From: Chryseobacterium sp. MFBS3-17
GTDB taxonomy: Bacteria > Bacteroidota > Bacteroidia > Flavobacteriales > Weeksellaceae
Direction: 5' to 3'
Assembly: GCF_020687745.1 (NCBI RefSeq)
Contig: NZ_JAJEWK010000010.1
Location: 124,001-188,000 of the forward strand
Length of the DNA stretch: 64,000 nucleotides
Below are positions 26,433 to 36,722 of this stretch, piece by piece; the first letter of the stretch is position 1, and each line of letters starts with the position of its first letter. The notes under the pieces were generated by a model. It was not told the DNA's origin. It saw nothing but the letters and a program-made list of their open reading frames with translations, and did not search any database. The translations under genes and the position numbers were made by a program.

Positions 26433-27656
26433 ATGAAAGACAACGCATTATCCAATCTTATCAATCAATACGGATCTCAGGAACAGATAGACGGGCAACT
26501 GTATACCCTGAACCTGGGGCCCACCCACCCTGCCACGCATGGAATTTTCGAAAACGTTCTGACTATGGACGGCGAGAGAATTCTGCACTCAGAGCAAACA
26601 GTGGGTTATATACACCGTGCCTTCGAGAAAATTTCTGAAAGAAGAAATTTCGCACAGATTACTACCCTTACGGACCGGATGAACTATTGCTCTGCTCCTA
26701 TCAACAACATAGGGTGGCATATGACGGTAGAAAAACTCATCGGGTGTGAAGTACCGAAAAGAGTAGATTATATGAGGGTCATCATGATGGAACTTGCCCG
26801 TATTGCAGACCATATGGTGTGTAATGGGGTCACCGCCATGGATGCAGGAGCCATTACAGGACTCACCTATCTTTTCAGAGAAAGAGAAGCCATCTATGAA
26901 ATATATGAGCAGATCTGCGGAGCCAGAATGACCACCAATATGGGCCGGATTGGCGGTTTTGAACGGGATTTTACTCCCAAATTTCATGAACTGCTGCAAA
27001 CCTGGCTGAAGAAATTCCCTAAAATATGGGGTGAATTCTGCGCGCTGAATGAGCGAAACAGAATCTTCATGGACCGTACCATTAAAGTGGGTGGGATTTC
27101 TGCAGAACGTGCGCTGAGCTACGGATTCACCGGTCCCAATCTGCGGGCTGCAGGTGTGGACTATGATGTGCGCGTAGCCAATCCTTATTCTTCCTATAAT
27201 GATTTTGACTTCATTATCCCCATCGGAACTTCCGGGGACACCTATGACCGGTTCATGGTACGCCAGCAGGAAGTGTGGGAAAGTCTGAAAATCATAGAAC
27301 AAGCTTATAAAAATCTGCCGGAAGGACCTTTCCATGCAGATGTTCCGGAGTTTTATCTTCCGGAGAAAGCTGATGTCTATAATAATATGGAAGCCCTGAT
27401 TTATCATTTCAAAATTGTAATGGGCGAAACAGAAGTACCGAAAGGTGAAGTATACCATGCCGTGGAAGGAGGAAACGGGGAACTCGGATTCTATTTGGTA
27501 AGCGACGGCGGCAGAAGCCCGTACAGGCTTCATTTCAGAAGACCATGTTTCATCTATTACCAGGCCTATCCGGAAATGATTAAGGGATCCATGATATCAG
27601 ATGCCATTGTCACCATGTGTTCCATGAACGTGATTGCCGGCGAACTGGACGCATAA
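26433..27656 (+). CDS. nuoD: NADH-quinone oxidoreductase subunit D
   Basis: 407-residue 49-kDa-type subunit that lines the quinone site. [22 protein letters not shown] opens the conserved fold, and [10 protein letters not shown] and the C-terminal [20 protein letters not shown] are typical. It lies 36 bases after nuoC. Confidence 0.97.
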   Translation: MKDNALSNLINQYGSQEQIDGQLYTLNLGPTHPATHGIFENVLTMDGERILHSEQTVGYIHRAFEKISERRNFAQITTLTDRMNYCSAPINNIGWHMTVEKLIGCEVPKRVDYMRVIMMELARIADHMVCNGVTAMDAGAITGLTYLFREREAIYEIYEQICGARMTTNMGRIGGFERDFTPKFHELLQTWLKKFPKIWGEFCALNERNRIFMDRTIKVGGISAERALSYGFTGPNLRAAGVDYDVRVANPYSSYNDFDFIIPIGTSGDTYDRFMVRQQEVWESLKIIEQAYKNLPEGPFHADVPEFYLPEKADVYNNMEALIYHFKIVMGETEVPKGEVYHAVEGGNGELGFYLVSDGGRSPYRLHFRRPCFIYYQAYPEMIKGSMISDAIVTMCSMNVIAGELDA

Positions 27657-27721
27657 GATTAAATAACAAAATTGAATCGTGTACACCGGTACACCTTTTA
27701 AGAATTAAAAAAGTTAATAAA

Positions 27722-28231
27722 GTGAGCGAAAATATTGCTTTTAAACCTGAAACATTAGAACAGGTTCACAAAATAATCGCAAGATATCCGGCCGGACGTC
27801 AGAAATCTGCACTCATTCCCGTTCTGCATATTGCGCAGAAAGAATTTGGGGGCTGGCTGGATGTTCCGGTAATGGACTATGTAGCCACCGTTCTGGAAAT
27901 TAAACCCATAGAAGTTTACGAAGTAGCCACGTTCTATACCATGTTCAATATGCAGCCTGTAGGAAAATACGTACTGGAAGTATGCCGTACAGGACCCTGC
28001 ATGACCCGTGGCAGTGAGCATATTCTGAACCACATTCGTAAAACACTGAATATAAAAGATGGTGAAACTACGGAAGACGGGATGTTCACCCTGAAACCTG
28101 CCGAATGTCTGGGTGCCTGTGGTTATGCACCTATGATGCAGATTGGCAAATTTTATCACGAGCACCTCACCACAGAAAAAGTAGATGAAATCCTGGAACT
28201 TTGTCGCCAGGGAGCGCTCGCACTGGACTAA
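27722..28231 (+). CDS. nuoE: NADH-quinone oxidoreductase subunit E
   Basis: 169 residues from GTG 27722. The frame is open back into nuoD (27617), but those codons do not resemble NuoE, whereas SENIAFKPETLEQVHKII does. The thioredoxin-like domain binds a 2Fe-2S cluster through CRTGPC and CLGAC. It belongs to the NADH-oxidising module with NuoF and NuoG. Confidence 0.95.
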   Translation: MSENIAFKPETLEQVHKIIARYPAGRQKSALIPVLHIAQKEFGGWLDVPVMDYVATVLEIKPIEVYEVATFYTMFNMQPVGKYVLEVCRTGPCMTRGSEHILNHIRKTLNIKDGETTEDGMFTLKPAECLGACGYAPMMQIGKFYHEHLTTEKVDEILELCRQGALALD

Positions 28232-28314
28232 AACTAATTTTGGAATTCAGAAAAAATTGTAATTTCAAATCATGTATAATGACTGCAAGCCATTTGCAAT
28301 AAGTATATTAAAAA

Positions 28315-29670
28315 ATGAGTAAAAAACTTTTACTTAAAGACGCCCATATAGAAGGAATCCGCTATTTTGATGTGTACAGAAAGCAGGGCGGATATGCCGC
28401 TGTGGAAAAAGCACTGAAGATGCAACCCGAAGAAATCGTGGAAGAAGTAAAAACTTCCGGACTCAGAGGGCGCGGAGGAGCCGGATTCCCTACGGGCATG
28501 AAGTGGAGCTTCCTGGCTAAACCAGAAGGAGTGCCCAGATATCTGGTCGTGAATGCGGATGAATCTGAACCGGGAACATTCAAAGACCGGTATTTAATGG
28601 AATTTCTTCCCCATCTGCTGATAGAAGGGATGATTGTTTCCTCCTTTGCACTGGGGGCAAACACTTCCTACATCTATATCCGCGGAGAATATTCCTGGAT
28701 TCCGGACATTCTGGAAGAAGCGATAGAAGAAGCCAAAAAGAACGGTTTCCTCGGTAAAAATATTCTGGGTACAGGCTATGACCTGGAAATATATGTGCAG
28801 CGTGGTGCCGGAGCCTATATCTGTGGTGAAGAAACAGCCCTGCTGGAATCCCTGGAAGGCAAAAGAGGAAACCCACGTCTGAAACCACCGTTCCCTGCGG
28901 TAAAAGGATTGTGGGAATGTCCAACTGTGGTGAATAATGTAGAAACCATCGCTGCGGTGGTTCCTATTATGAATATTACAGGTGCCGAATACGCCAAAAT
29001 CGGCGTGGGCCGTTCTACCGGAACCAAACTGATTTCTGCCTGCGGAAACATTAACAAACCCGGCGTGTATGAAATAGACATGACCATTACCGTAGAAGAA
29101 TTTATATATTCTGATGAATACTGTGGCGGAATTCCCAATGGCAAGCGACTGAAAGCCTGTATTCCGGGCGGAAGCTCTGTACCGGTGGTACCGGCAAATC
29201 TGCTGCTGAAAACCATCAACGGCGAACCCAGACTCATGAACTACGAATCCCTGGCGGACGGTGGTTTTGCTACCGGAACCATGATGGGATCCGGAGGTTT
29301 CGAAGTACTGGATGAAGATCAGTGTATCGTAGAGCATACCATGTCACTGGCCAGATTCTATGCACACGAAAGTTGCGGACAATGTACGCCGTGCCGCGAG
29401 GGAACTCCATGGATGTACAAAATCCTGAAAAAAATAAATGACGGCGAAGGGACTATGGCAGACATCGATTTACTGTGGGACATCCAAAGAAAAATTGAAG
29501 GAAACACCATATGCCCTCTGGGAGATGCTGCGGCATGGCCTGTGGCAGCCGCCATCCGCCATTTCCGGGATGAATTTGAATGGCATATCAATAATCCGGA
29601 AGCACTGACGCGGAATTATGGCCTGGCCAATTATGCAGATCCCATTCCGGTTCCTCAGGAAAATGCCTGA
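28315..29670 (+). CDS. nuoF: NADH-quinone oxidoreductase subunit F
   Basis: 451-residue subunit that binds NADH, FMN and a 4Fe-4S cluster. The nucleotide site is LRGRGGAGFPTGMKW, the FMN region GAGAYICGEETALLESLEG, and the cluster ligands SCGQCTPCREG and, further on, ICPLGDAA. It lies 83 bases after nuoE. Confidence 0.97.
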   Translation: MSKKLLLKDAHIEGIRYFDVYRKQGGYAAVEKALKMQPEEIVEEVKTSGLRGRGGAGFPTGMKWSFLAKPEGVPRYLVVNADESEPGTFKDRYLMEFLPHLLIEGMIVSSFALGANTSYIYIRGEYSWIPDILEEAIEEAKKNGFLGKNILGTGYDLEIYVQRGAGAYICGEETALLESLEGKRGNPRLKPPFPAVKGLWECPTVVNNVETIAAVVPIMNITGAEYAKIGVGRSTGTKLISACGNINKPGVYEIDMTITVEEFIYSDEYCGGIPNGKRLKACIPGGSSVPVVPANLLLKTINGEPRLMNYESLADGGFATGTMMGSGGFEVLDEDQCIVEHTMSLARFYAHESCGQCTPCREGTPWMYKILKKINDGEGTMADIDLLWDIQRKIEGNTICPLGDAAAWPVAAAIRHFRDEFEWHINNPEALTRNYGLANYADPIPVPQENA

Positions 29671-29743
29671 TGCCGGCAGATGTAACCTGTATTTGCATCT
29701 GACAAAATAAGTTTTTAATAATTCATTTTTGAATTTACAGATA

Positions 29744-30757
29744 ATGAGCGACGAGATTAAAAAATTTAAAGTAACCATAGACGGACAGACCACAGAGGTC
29801 CTGCCCGGAACTTCCATACTGGAAGCAGCCAGACAAATTGGCGGCAAATCCGTGCCACCGGCCATGTGTTACTACAAGCCTCTGGAAACCAGCGGAGGAC
29901 GATGCAGAACCTGCCTGGTAGAAGTATCCAAAGGATCTGAAGCAGATCCGAGACCTATGCCAAAACTGGTAGCAAGCTGCAGAACAGGCGTAATGGACGG
30001 TATGGAAATTAAAAACCTGACCTCCGAAAGAACCCAGGAAGCCCGAAAAGCGGTGACCGAATTCCTGCTGGTAAACCACCCGCTGGATTGTCCCATCTGT
30101 GACCAGGCCGGGGAATGCCACCTGCAGGATCTGGGTTACGAACACGGTGTGGAACAAACCAGAACCGAGTTTGAAAGAAGAACCTTCGAGCCGGAAGATA
30201 TCGGTCCGTACATCAAACTGCATATGAACAGATGTATTCTGTGTGCCCGCTGTGTACTGGCGGCCAATCAGCTTACCGAAAAAAGAGAACACGGAATTCT
30301 GTTCCGCGGAGATCATGCAGAAATTTCAACTTATCTGAACAAAGCGCTGGACAATGACTTCATCGGGAATGTAATAGACGTTTGTCCGGTAGGAGCATTA
30401 ACAGACAGAACCTCCCGTTTTGCTAGCCGCGTATGGTTTACCAAACCCATGGATGCCACCTGCTCCTGTGACAAATGCTCCGGGAAAGCTGTACTGTGGA
30501 TGAAGGGCGAAGAAATCATCCGCGTGACGGCCCGCAAAGATCAGTATGACGAAGTGCAGGACTGGATTTGCAACACCTGCCGTTTTGAGCGCAAAGAATT
30601 GAAACACTGGACCATAGAAGGTCCAAGACATATAGACAGACATTCGGTAATCTCTCTGAACCACTATCAGAAAGCGGCAGATGAACATACTTTGCTTGAC
30701 AATGCCGGTGCCAAAGAAATCAGTCACCAGGACGAGCAGCAGGCAGAACAACTGTAA
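29744..30757 (+). CDS. nuoG: NADH-quinone oxidoreductase subunit G, short form
   Basis: 337 residues from ATG 29744. The ferredoxin-like domain has CRTC and HPLDCPICDQAGECHLQDL; a 4Fe-4S pair follows at MNRCILCARCV and VCPVGALTDR; a further cysteine set CSCDKC and CNTC begins the molybdopterin-type domain, which then stops. E. coli NuoG has about 900 residues; here the large C-terminal domain is absent. This short form is the usual one in Flavobacteriia, so it is not a truncation by mutation. Confidence 0.94.
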   Translation: MSDEIKKFKVTIDGQTTEVLPGTSILEAARQIGGKSVPPAMCYYKPLETSGGRCRTCLVEVSKGSEADPRPMPKLVASCRTGVMDGMEIKNLTSERTQEARKAVTEFLLVNHPLDCPICDQAGECHLQDLGYEHGVEQTRTEFERRTFEPEDIGPYIKLHMNRCILCARCVLAANQLTEKREHGILFRGDHAEISTYLNKALDNDFIGNVIDVCPVGALTDRTSRFASRVWFTKPMDATCSCDKCSGKAVLWMKGEEIIRVTARKDQYDEVQDWICNTCRFERKELKHWTIEGPRHIDRHSVISLNHYQKAADEHTLLDNAGAKEISHQDEQQAEQL

Positions 30758-30804
30758 AACCTGAATAAAAATAAGATTATTGTCTTTTCTTTTGAACATT
30801 ATTT

Positions 30805-31866
30805 ATGGAACTTATTACATTTAAAATCATTCTGGTAGTAGCCCTTTTTGCGGTTTCTCTGGGCATTGCTGCCTACTCTACCTGGGGCGAGCGCAAGCTG
30901 GCTGCAGTCCTGCAGGACAGAATCGGACCCAACCGTGCGGGACCTTTCGGGTTACTGCAACCCCTGGCAGACGGCGGTAAACTTTTCTTTAAAGAAGGAT
31001 TTATTCCGGCCAATGCAGAAAAATTCTTGTTCATTCTGGGGCCGTCTATTACCATGTTTATTGCCCTGGTTACCGGTGCGGTTATTCCCTGGGGACAAAC
31101 TTTAAATATCGGCGGTGAATCCTTCAGCCTTCAGGTGGCCAATATTGATGTGGGCGTTTTATTCCTGATTGGTATGGTATCCATAGGCGTGTACGGAATG
31201 ATGATCGGAGGTTGGGCTTCCAACAATAAATATTCACTCATTGGTGCCATCCGTGCCTCCTCACAAATGATTTCCTATGAACTGGCCATGGGTCTCTCTC
31301 TGCTGTCCATCATCATGATGAGCGGAAGTCTGGATCTGAACAAAATTGTGACCGATCAGGGTTCCGGTATGCTGTGGGGTCTGATTCCGGCAGATGGCTT
31401 TAACTGGAATATTTTTTATCAGCCACTGGCATTCATTATATTTCTGGTAGCGGCAATGGCAGAAACCAACCGTCACCCGTTTGATTTGCCGGAGTGTGAG
31501 TCTGAACTGGTAAACGGATATATGACCGAATATTCATCTATGAATTTTGGGATGTATATGTTCGGCGAGTATGTGAATATGTTCATCTCTAATGCACTGA
31601 TTGCTACCTTGTTTTTCGGTGGATTTAGCTATCCGGGAATCGGATGGGTTACCGAGAACTGGGGAGAAAACATCGCCGGAATTCTGAGCATTGTGTCCAT
31701 TTTGGCCAAATCCATCATCGGAATTATGATTTTCATGTGGATTCGCTGGACAATACCAAGATTCAGATATGACCAGCTGATGCACCTGGGATGGAAAACC
31801 CTGATCCCGCTTGCATTACTGAACCTGGTGATTACCGGTGCTGTAATCCTGCTATTTGGAAACTAA
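30805..31866 (+). CDS. nuoH: NADH-quinone oxidoreductase subunit H
   Basis: 353-residue membrane subunit joining the hydrophilic arm to the proton-pumping arm. About eight helices; signatures are YSTWGERKLAAVLQDRIGPN with the conserved Glu/Arg, LQPLADGGKLFFKE, and ETNRHPFDLPECESELVNGY. Essential for the quinone pathway. It follows nuoG by 47 bases. Confidence 0.97.
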   Translation: MELITFKIILVVALFAVSLGIAAYSTWGERKLAAVLQDRIGPNRAGPFGLLQPLADGGKLFFKEGFIPANAEKFLFILGPSITMFIALVTGAVIPWGQTLNIGGESFSLQVANIDVGVLFLIGMVSIGVYGMMIGGWASNNKYSLIGAIRASSQMISYELAMGLSLLSIIMMSGSLDLNKIVTDQGSGMLWGLIPADGFNWNIFYQPLAFIIFLVAAMAETNRHPFDLPECESELVNGYMTEYSSMNFGMYMFGEYVNMFISNALIATLFFGGFSYPGIGWVTENWGENIAGILSIVSILAKSIIGIMIFMWIRWTIPRFRYDQLMHLGWKTLIPLALLNLVITGAVILLFGN

Positions 31867-31910
31867 TGTGAAAATTTGATTTTCAGCTATTAATAAAGAA
31901 ATTTAGTTAA

Positions 31911-32459
31911 ATGAAACTTACAAACAGGTCAAAAGTTGTCTCAAATAAGGAAATGACCTTTATGGAAAAGCTTTACCTTCCGGAGATTGTGAAGGGTATG
32001 GCCATTACCTTAAGACATGCGCTGGAAGGTCCGAAAGGAAAAGTGTTTTCTTATCCGGAAGTACAAAAACCCCGGGCCAAAGTATGGCGCGGACACCACG
32101 TACTAAAGCGGGATGAAGAAGGACGCGAAAGATGTACTGCCTGTGGCCTTTGTGCCGTGGCGTGCCCTGCAGAAGCCATTACCATGACCGCTGCCGAGAG
32201 AACCAAAGAAGAAAAACACCTTTACAGAGAAGAAAAATATGCTTCCGTATATGAAATCAATATGCTGAGATGTATTTTCTGCGGCATGTGTGAAGAAGCT
32301 TGTCCGAAATCTGCCATTTACCTGACCGACCGTCTGGTAGATGTAGAAGAAAACAGAGGTTCTTTTATCTATGGAAAAGATAAACTGGTAGAGGATGTGA
32401 ATAACCGCATAGACATTACAGACAGACAGTCTGAGAAACAAAAAAAAGCAGTGAAATAA
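31911..32459 (+). CDS. nuoI: NADH-quinone oxidoreductase subunit I
   Basis: 182-residue ferredoxin-type subunit with two 4Fe-4S clusters: CTACGLCAVACPAEAI and CIFCGMCEEACPKSAI. An N-terminal amphipathic stretch attaches it to NuoH. The following nuoJ begins one base after the stop. Confidence 0.97.
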   Translation: MKLTNRSKVVSNKEMTFMEKLYLPEIVKGMAITLRHALEGPKGKVFSYPEVQKPRAKVWRGHHVLKRDEEGRERCTACGLCAVACPAEAITMTAAERTKEEKHLYREEKYASVYEINMLRCIFCGMCEEACPKSAIYLTDRLVDVEENRGSFIYGKDKLVEDVNNRIDITDRQSEKQKKAVK

Positions 32460-32460
32460 T

Positions 32461-32958
32461 ATGGAACAGTTTTTATTTTTCTTCGTCGCTTTTTTAGCTA
32501 TCGTAAGTGCTGCATATTTTGTTTTTTCCAGAAATCCGATGTATGCCCTGCTTTCCCTCATTGTCACCATGTTTTCCATAGCGGGCATGTACATTCTGCT
32601 CAATGCTCAGTTTCTGGGCATCGTTCAGATTATTGTGTACGCCGGTGCCATTATGGTCCTCTTCCTGTATATTTTGATGATGCTGAACCTGAACAAGGCA
32701 GATGAAAGTAAAAAGCAAAATACGCTGAAATTCATCGGGGTGTTCAGTGCCGGTATTTTACTCATCGGGATGCTGGGTGCCTTCCGCGGAGTAAAGCAGA
32801 ATATTCTGGCAGAAGACGGAATTGATTTTTCTGTGGGCCTTACCAAAAACCTGGGAAGACTTTTGTTTAACGAATATGTAGTGCCGTTTGAGCTGGCCTC
32901 CATCCTTATTTTAGCTGGGATTGTAGGCGCAGTACTCATCGGGAAGAAAGATTTATAG
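32461..32958 (+). CDS. nuoJ: NADH-quinone oxidoreductase subunit J
   Basis: 165-residue membrane subunit with five helices. The third helix has FLGIVQIIVYAGAIMVLFLYILM, the region that contains the pi-bulge in characterised complexes. It is tightly spaced between nuoI and nuoK. Confidence 0.95.
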   Translation: MEQFLFFFVAFLAIVSAAYFVFSRNPMYALLSLIVTMFSIAGMYILLNAQFLGIVQIIVYAGAIMVLFLYILMMLNLNKADESKKQNTLKFIGVFSAGILLIGMLGAFRGVKQNILAEDGIDFSVGLTKNLGRLLFNEYVVPFELASILILAGIVGAVLIGKKDL

Positions 32959-32962
32959 TATT

Positions 32963-33292
32963 ATGGGAGAAGTAAATAGTTTTATACAGACTATACCGCT
33001 GAATTATTTTGTGATTCTGTGTACGGTTTTGTTCTGTCTGGGTGTATTGGGCGTGCTTTTGCGCAAAAATGCCATCATCATCCTGGGGTGTGTAGAGTTA
33101 ATGCTGAATTCCGTAAATCTTTTGCTGGCCGCATTTGCAAGCTATATGGGCGATGGCCACGGACAGATTCTGGTATTCTTCATCATGGTAGTGGCAGCGG
33201 CAGAAGTAGCCGTGGGACTCGCCATCATCTCCATGATGTACCGAAATACCCGCTCGGTAGATGTCGGAATTTTTAACAAACTAAGAGGATAA
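32963..33292 (+). CDS. nuoK: NADH-quinone oxidoreductase subunit K
   Basis: 109-residue membrane subunit with three helices and the conserved glutamates in CVELMLNSVNLLLAA and AAEVAVGLAI used in proton transfer. It lies four bases after nuoJ and five before nuoL. Confidence 0.96.
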   Translation: MGEVNSFIQTIPLNYFVILCTVLFCLGVLGVLLRKNAIIILGCVELMLNSVNLLLAAFASYMGDGHGQILVFFIMVVAAAEVAVGLAIISMMYRNTRSVDVGIFNKLRG

Positions 33293-33297
33293 GGAGC

Positions 33298-35211
33298 ATG
33301 GAAAATTTAATATTTACAATTATACTTCTGCCATTGGTCGGGTTCCTTATCAATGGACTTTTCGGGAAAAAAATGCCGAAAAATCTGGTCGGGGGAATTG
33401 CCACTCTGGTCGTCTTTGCGGCATTCTGTATTACCTTTTACTTATTTCTGAATTTTGACAAAGATTCACAGCCGTACATCGTACGTGCCTTTGAGTGGTT
33501 CCGGGTAAACGGCATGCAGGTGAACTTCAGCTTCCATATCGATCAGCTTTCACTTATGATGATGATGATCATTACCGGAATCGGATCCCTGATTCATCTC
33601 TACTCCATCGGTTACATGCATACAGACTCCGGGTTTCACAGATTTTTCGCTTACCTGAACCTCTTCATCTTCATGATGTTGCTGCTGGTTATGGGAAGCA
33701 ACTATGTGATTCTGTTTATCGGCTGGGAAGGTGTAGGACTTTGCTCCTATCTTCTTATCGGATTCTGGTATAAGAATAAAGAATACGGAAAAGCGGCAAG
33801 AAAAGCGTTCATCATGAACCGTATTGGTGACCTGGGTCTGCTGATGGGAATTTTCATGATTGCTTTTCATACCAATGCGCTGGATTATCTTTCTGTAGCG
33901 CAGAACGTAACCCGATTTGAAGCAGATGGTTCTACCATCATTTTCATCTGTGCCTCTTTATTCATAGGAGCTGTGGGAAAATCTGCTCAGGTTCCGCTTT
34001 ATACCTGGTTACCGGATGCGATGGCCGGTCCTACTCCTGTATCGGCACTTATACACGCCGCTACCATGGTAACGGCCGGGGTGTATCTGGTTTTCCGTTC
34101 CAACTTTTTGTTCACGCTGGCTCCTACGGTGATGGACGGCATCTTGCTGGTAGGATTGCTTACCGCACTGCTGGCTGCATTCTATGCGCTGAGACAAAAC
34201 GACATCAAAAAAGTGCTGGCCTACTCTACCGTGTCCCAACTGGGTTTTATGTTTGTGGCACTGGGCGTGGGCGCTTATACCGCAGCCATGTTCCATCTGA
34301 TGACACATGCGTTCTTCAAGGCGTTGTTGTTCCTGGGCTCCGGATCTGTGATCCATGCCATGAGCGGTGAGCAGGATATGCGCATGATGGGTGGCCTGAA
34401 AGACAAAATTAAAATTACCCACATTACCTTCCTCATAGGTACCTTTGCCATTGCAGGCATGCCGTTTTTCTCCGGAATGATTTCCAAAGATGAAATACTG
34501 ATTGCAGCCTGGGCAAAATCGCCGGTATTCTGGGTCATTCTGTTCATCATTGCAGCCATGACGGCTACTTATATGTTCAGACTGTATTACCTGACCTTCC
34601 ACGGGACCTTCCGCGGAACCGAGGAGCAAAAACATCATCTGCATGAAAGTCCGTCAAATATGACCCTGCCTCTTGTTGTACTGGCAATTTTATCAGTCAT
34701 TGGTGGATTCATCAATCTTCCGCACATCATAGCGCACGGAGATTATTCAAAACTTCAGCAGTGGCTCAGTCCGCTGCTTTCAGAGAATATTAAAAATGAA
34801 ATGCAGGCCGGACTGTCGGGTATTTCACTCACCACAGAACTGATTTTGCTAGCCCTCACGGTGCTGATGTTCTTTGTAGTTTGGTTCATTTCCCGGAATA
34901 AATATGCGGTGAAAAAGGCCGTTCCCGTTGCCGAAGAACACTTTACCGGCTGGGAAAAACTATCTGCCAAAAAACTGTACATTGATGAACTGTACAATGC
35001 TCTTTTCGTGAAAACAGCAGAAGGCCTGGGCCGTGGCGGAAAAATGTTCGATACCAACATACTGGACAAAGCCGTGGACTTTATAGGCGAAGGCGCCGAA
35101 GACAGCGGCAAATCCATGAAACGCCTCCAAAACGGAAACGTAGAAAATTATGTTCTGGTGATGTCTCTGGCTATCGGAATTATATTGATTGTTAACTTTT
35201 TATTACAATAA
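33298..35211 (+). CDS. nuoL: NADH-quinone oxidoreductase subunit L
   Basis: 637-residue antiporter-like proton pump at the end of the membrane arm. The first helices are followed by GWEGVGLCSYLLIGFWY; the pump core is GKSAQVPLYTWLPDAMAGPTPVSALIHAATMVTAGVYL; the long lateral helix and a last helix (about 615-635) close the protein. Its stop is three bases before nuoM. Confidence 0.97.
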   Translation: MENLIFTIILLPLVGFLINGLFGKKMPKNLVGGIATLVVFAAFCITFYLFLNFDKDSQPYIVRAFEWFRVNGMQVNFSFHIDQLSLMMMMIITGIGSLIHLYSIGYMHTDSGFHRFFAYLNLFIFMMLLLVMGSNYVILFIGWEGVGLCSYLLIGFWYKNKEYGKAARKAFIMNRIGDLGLLMGIFMIAFHTNALDYLSVAQNVTRFEADGSTIIFICASLFIGAVGKSAQVPLYTWLPDAMAGPTPVSALIHAATMVTAGVYLVFRSNFLFTLAPTVMDGILLVGLLTALLAAFYALRQNDIKKVLAYSTVSQLGFMFVALGVGAYTAAMFHLMTHAFFKALLFLGSGSVIHAMSGEQDMRMMGGLKDKIKITHITFLIGTFAIAGMPFFSGMISKDEILIAAWAKSPVFWVILFIIAAMTATYMFRLYYLTFHGTFRGTEEQKHHLHESPSNMTLPLVVLAILSVIGGFINLPHIIAHGDYSKLQQWLSPLLSENIKNEMQAGLSGISLTTELILLALTVLMFFVVWFISRNKYAVKKAVPVAEEHFTGWEKLSAKKLYIDELYNALFVKTAEGLGRGGKMFDTNILDKAVDFIGEGAEDSGKSMKRLQNGNVENYVLVMSLAIGIILIVNFLLQ

Positions 35212-35213
35212 TA

Positions 35214-36707
35214 ATGTCGTACCATTTATTAGCATTATTACTTTTACCTTTATTAGGATCGGGGTTGCTGTTTGCCATCAAAGGCAAGGCAGGTAAGCAA
35301 CTGGCATTCGGTGTATCATTAATCCAGATGCTGATCACGTTCTGCATACTGTACGGATTCAACAGTGGTCCTACGGTAGACAGCGTACTGCAGCACGAAA
35401 TTAATTATCCGTGGTCACAGTTTCTGAAGTCATCTCTGCACTTTGGGATTGACGGCATGAGCATGCTGATGCTTTTGCTGACCAATATTCTGGTGCCCCT
35501 CATTGTGTATTCATCTTTTAATGAAAAGGTACCGTACAGAAATTCGTTCTACGCACTGATTCTGCTGATGCAGTTTGGTCTTGTAGGTGTTTTCACTGCT
35601 CTGGACGGGCTTCTGTTCTACATTTTCTGGGAAATCACCCTGATTCCGATCTGGTTTATTGCCGGTCTGTGGGGCCAGGAAAATAAAAGATTTGAATTTA
35701 CGACCAAGTTTTTTGTATACACCTTTGTAGGTTCACTCTTCATGCTGGCGGCATTTATCTATGTCTATAACTATTCTGCCTCTTTTGCAGTGACCGACAT
35801 GTATAATGCAAACCTCAACCTCACCCAGCAAACGGTAGTGTTCTGGTTTATATTCTTTGCCTTTGCGGTAAAACTACCGGTGTTCCCGTTCCACACCTGG
35901 CAGCCGGACACCTATACCTATTCGCCTACACAGGGAAGTATGCTCCTTTCCGGCATCATGCTGAAAATGGCCGTTTACGGAATTCTGCGCTACCTGCTTC
36001 CGGTAACTCCGGATGCTATTGCCGGCGTATCCGGGTCCATCGTCATTATGCTGGCCATCATCGGGGTGCTGCATGGCGCACTGATTGCCCTGATTCAGAA
36101 CGACGCCAAAAGAATCCTGGCGTACTCCTCTTTTTCGCACGTAGGACTGATGGTGGCGGGAATTTTTGCCTCGGCCATGCTTGTAATGAACGGAACCTTT
36201 ACCATAGAAGGTGGAGAGGGGGCCATGGTACAGTCTTTCGCACACGGAATCAATATTGTAGCGTTGTTCTATTGTGCAGATATTCTGTATAAGAGATTCA
36301 AGAGCAGGGATATCCGTGAAATGGGCGGCCTGGCAAGAGTAGCTCCCCGTTTTGCAGTGCTTTTTATGATTGTTCTGCTTGGATCTGTAGGCTTGCCACT
36401 TACCAATGGATTCATTGGTGAATTTATTTTGCTGAAATCAGTATTTGATTATAATATCCTTGCAGCCATCATCGCCGGGATTACCATCATCCTTGCCGCC
36501 GCGTATCTGTTCAGGTTTTATGGCAAAGCCATGTTCAATACCGGAAAAGAAGAAGTTCTGGCCAGTGTTAATGACCTCACCCACGTAGAATTTGCGGTAA
36601 TGGCAAGTTTAGCCGGTCTGGTGATTCTGTTTGGTGTTTTCCCGCAGCCTGTTATTGAGCTGGTGAGTAGTTCGTTGAAGTTCATCTACCAGTCTATGGT
36701 AAGTTAA
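35214..36707 (+). CDS. nuoM: NADH-quinone oxidoreductase subunit M
   Basis: 497-residue antiporter-like proton pump. FYIFWEITLIPIWFIAGLWG and KLPVFPFHTWQPDTYTYSPTQGSMLLSG mark the family, and the lysine and glutamate of the pump core are present. About 14 helices. Confidence 0.97.
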   Translation: MSYHLLALLLLPLLGSGLLFAIKGKAGKQLAFGVSLIQMLITFCILYGFNSGPTVDSVLQHEINYPWSQFLKSSLHFGIDGMSMLMLLLTNILVPLIVYSSFNEKVPYRNSFYALILLMQFGLVGVFTALDGLLFYIFWEITLIPIWFIAGLWGQENKRFEFTTKFFVYTFVGSLFMLAAFIYVYNYSASFAVTDMYNANLNLTQQTVVFWFIFFAFAVKLPVFPFHTWQPDTYTYSPTQGSMLLSGIMLKMAVYGILRYLLPVTPDAIAGVSGSIVIMLAIIGVLHGALIALIQNDAKRILAYSSFSHVGLMVAGIFASAMLVMNGTFTIEGGEGAMVQSFAHGINIVALFYCADILYKRFKSRDIREMGGLARVAPRFAVLFMIVLLGSVGLPLTNGFIGEFILLKSVFDYNILAAIIAGITIILAAAYLFRFYGKAMFNTGKEEVLASVNDLTHVEFAVMASLAGLVILFGVFPQPVIELVSSSLKFIYQSMVS

Positions 36708-36722
36708 TTTGATATTAGAGAA

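Noticed and set aside
30757-30804. NuoG as a truncated gene
   Set aside because: The short form of about 340 residues is usual in Flavobacteriia, and nuoH follows normally; nothing suggests a lost C-terminus.
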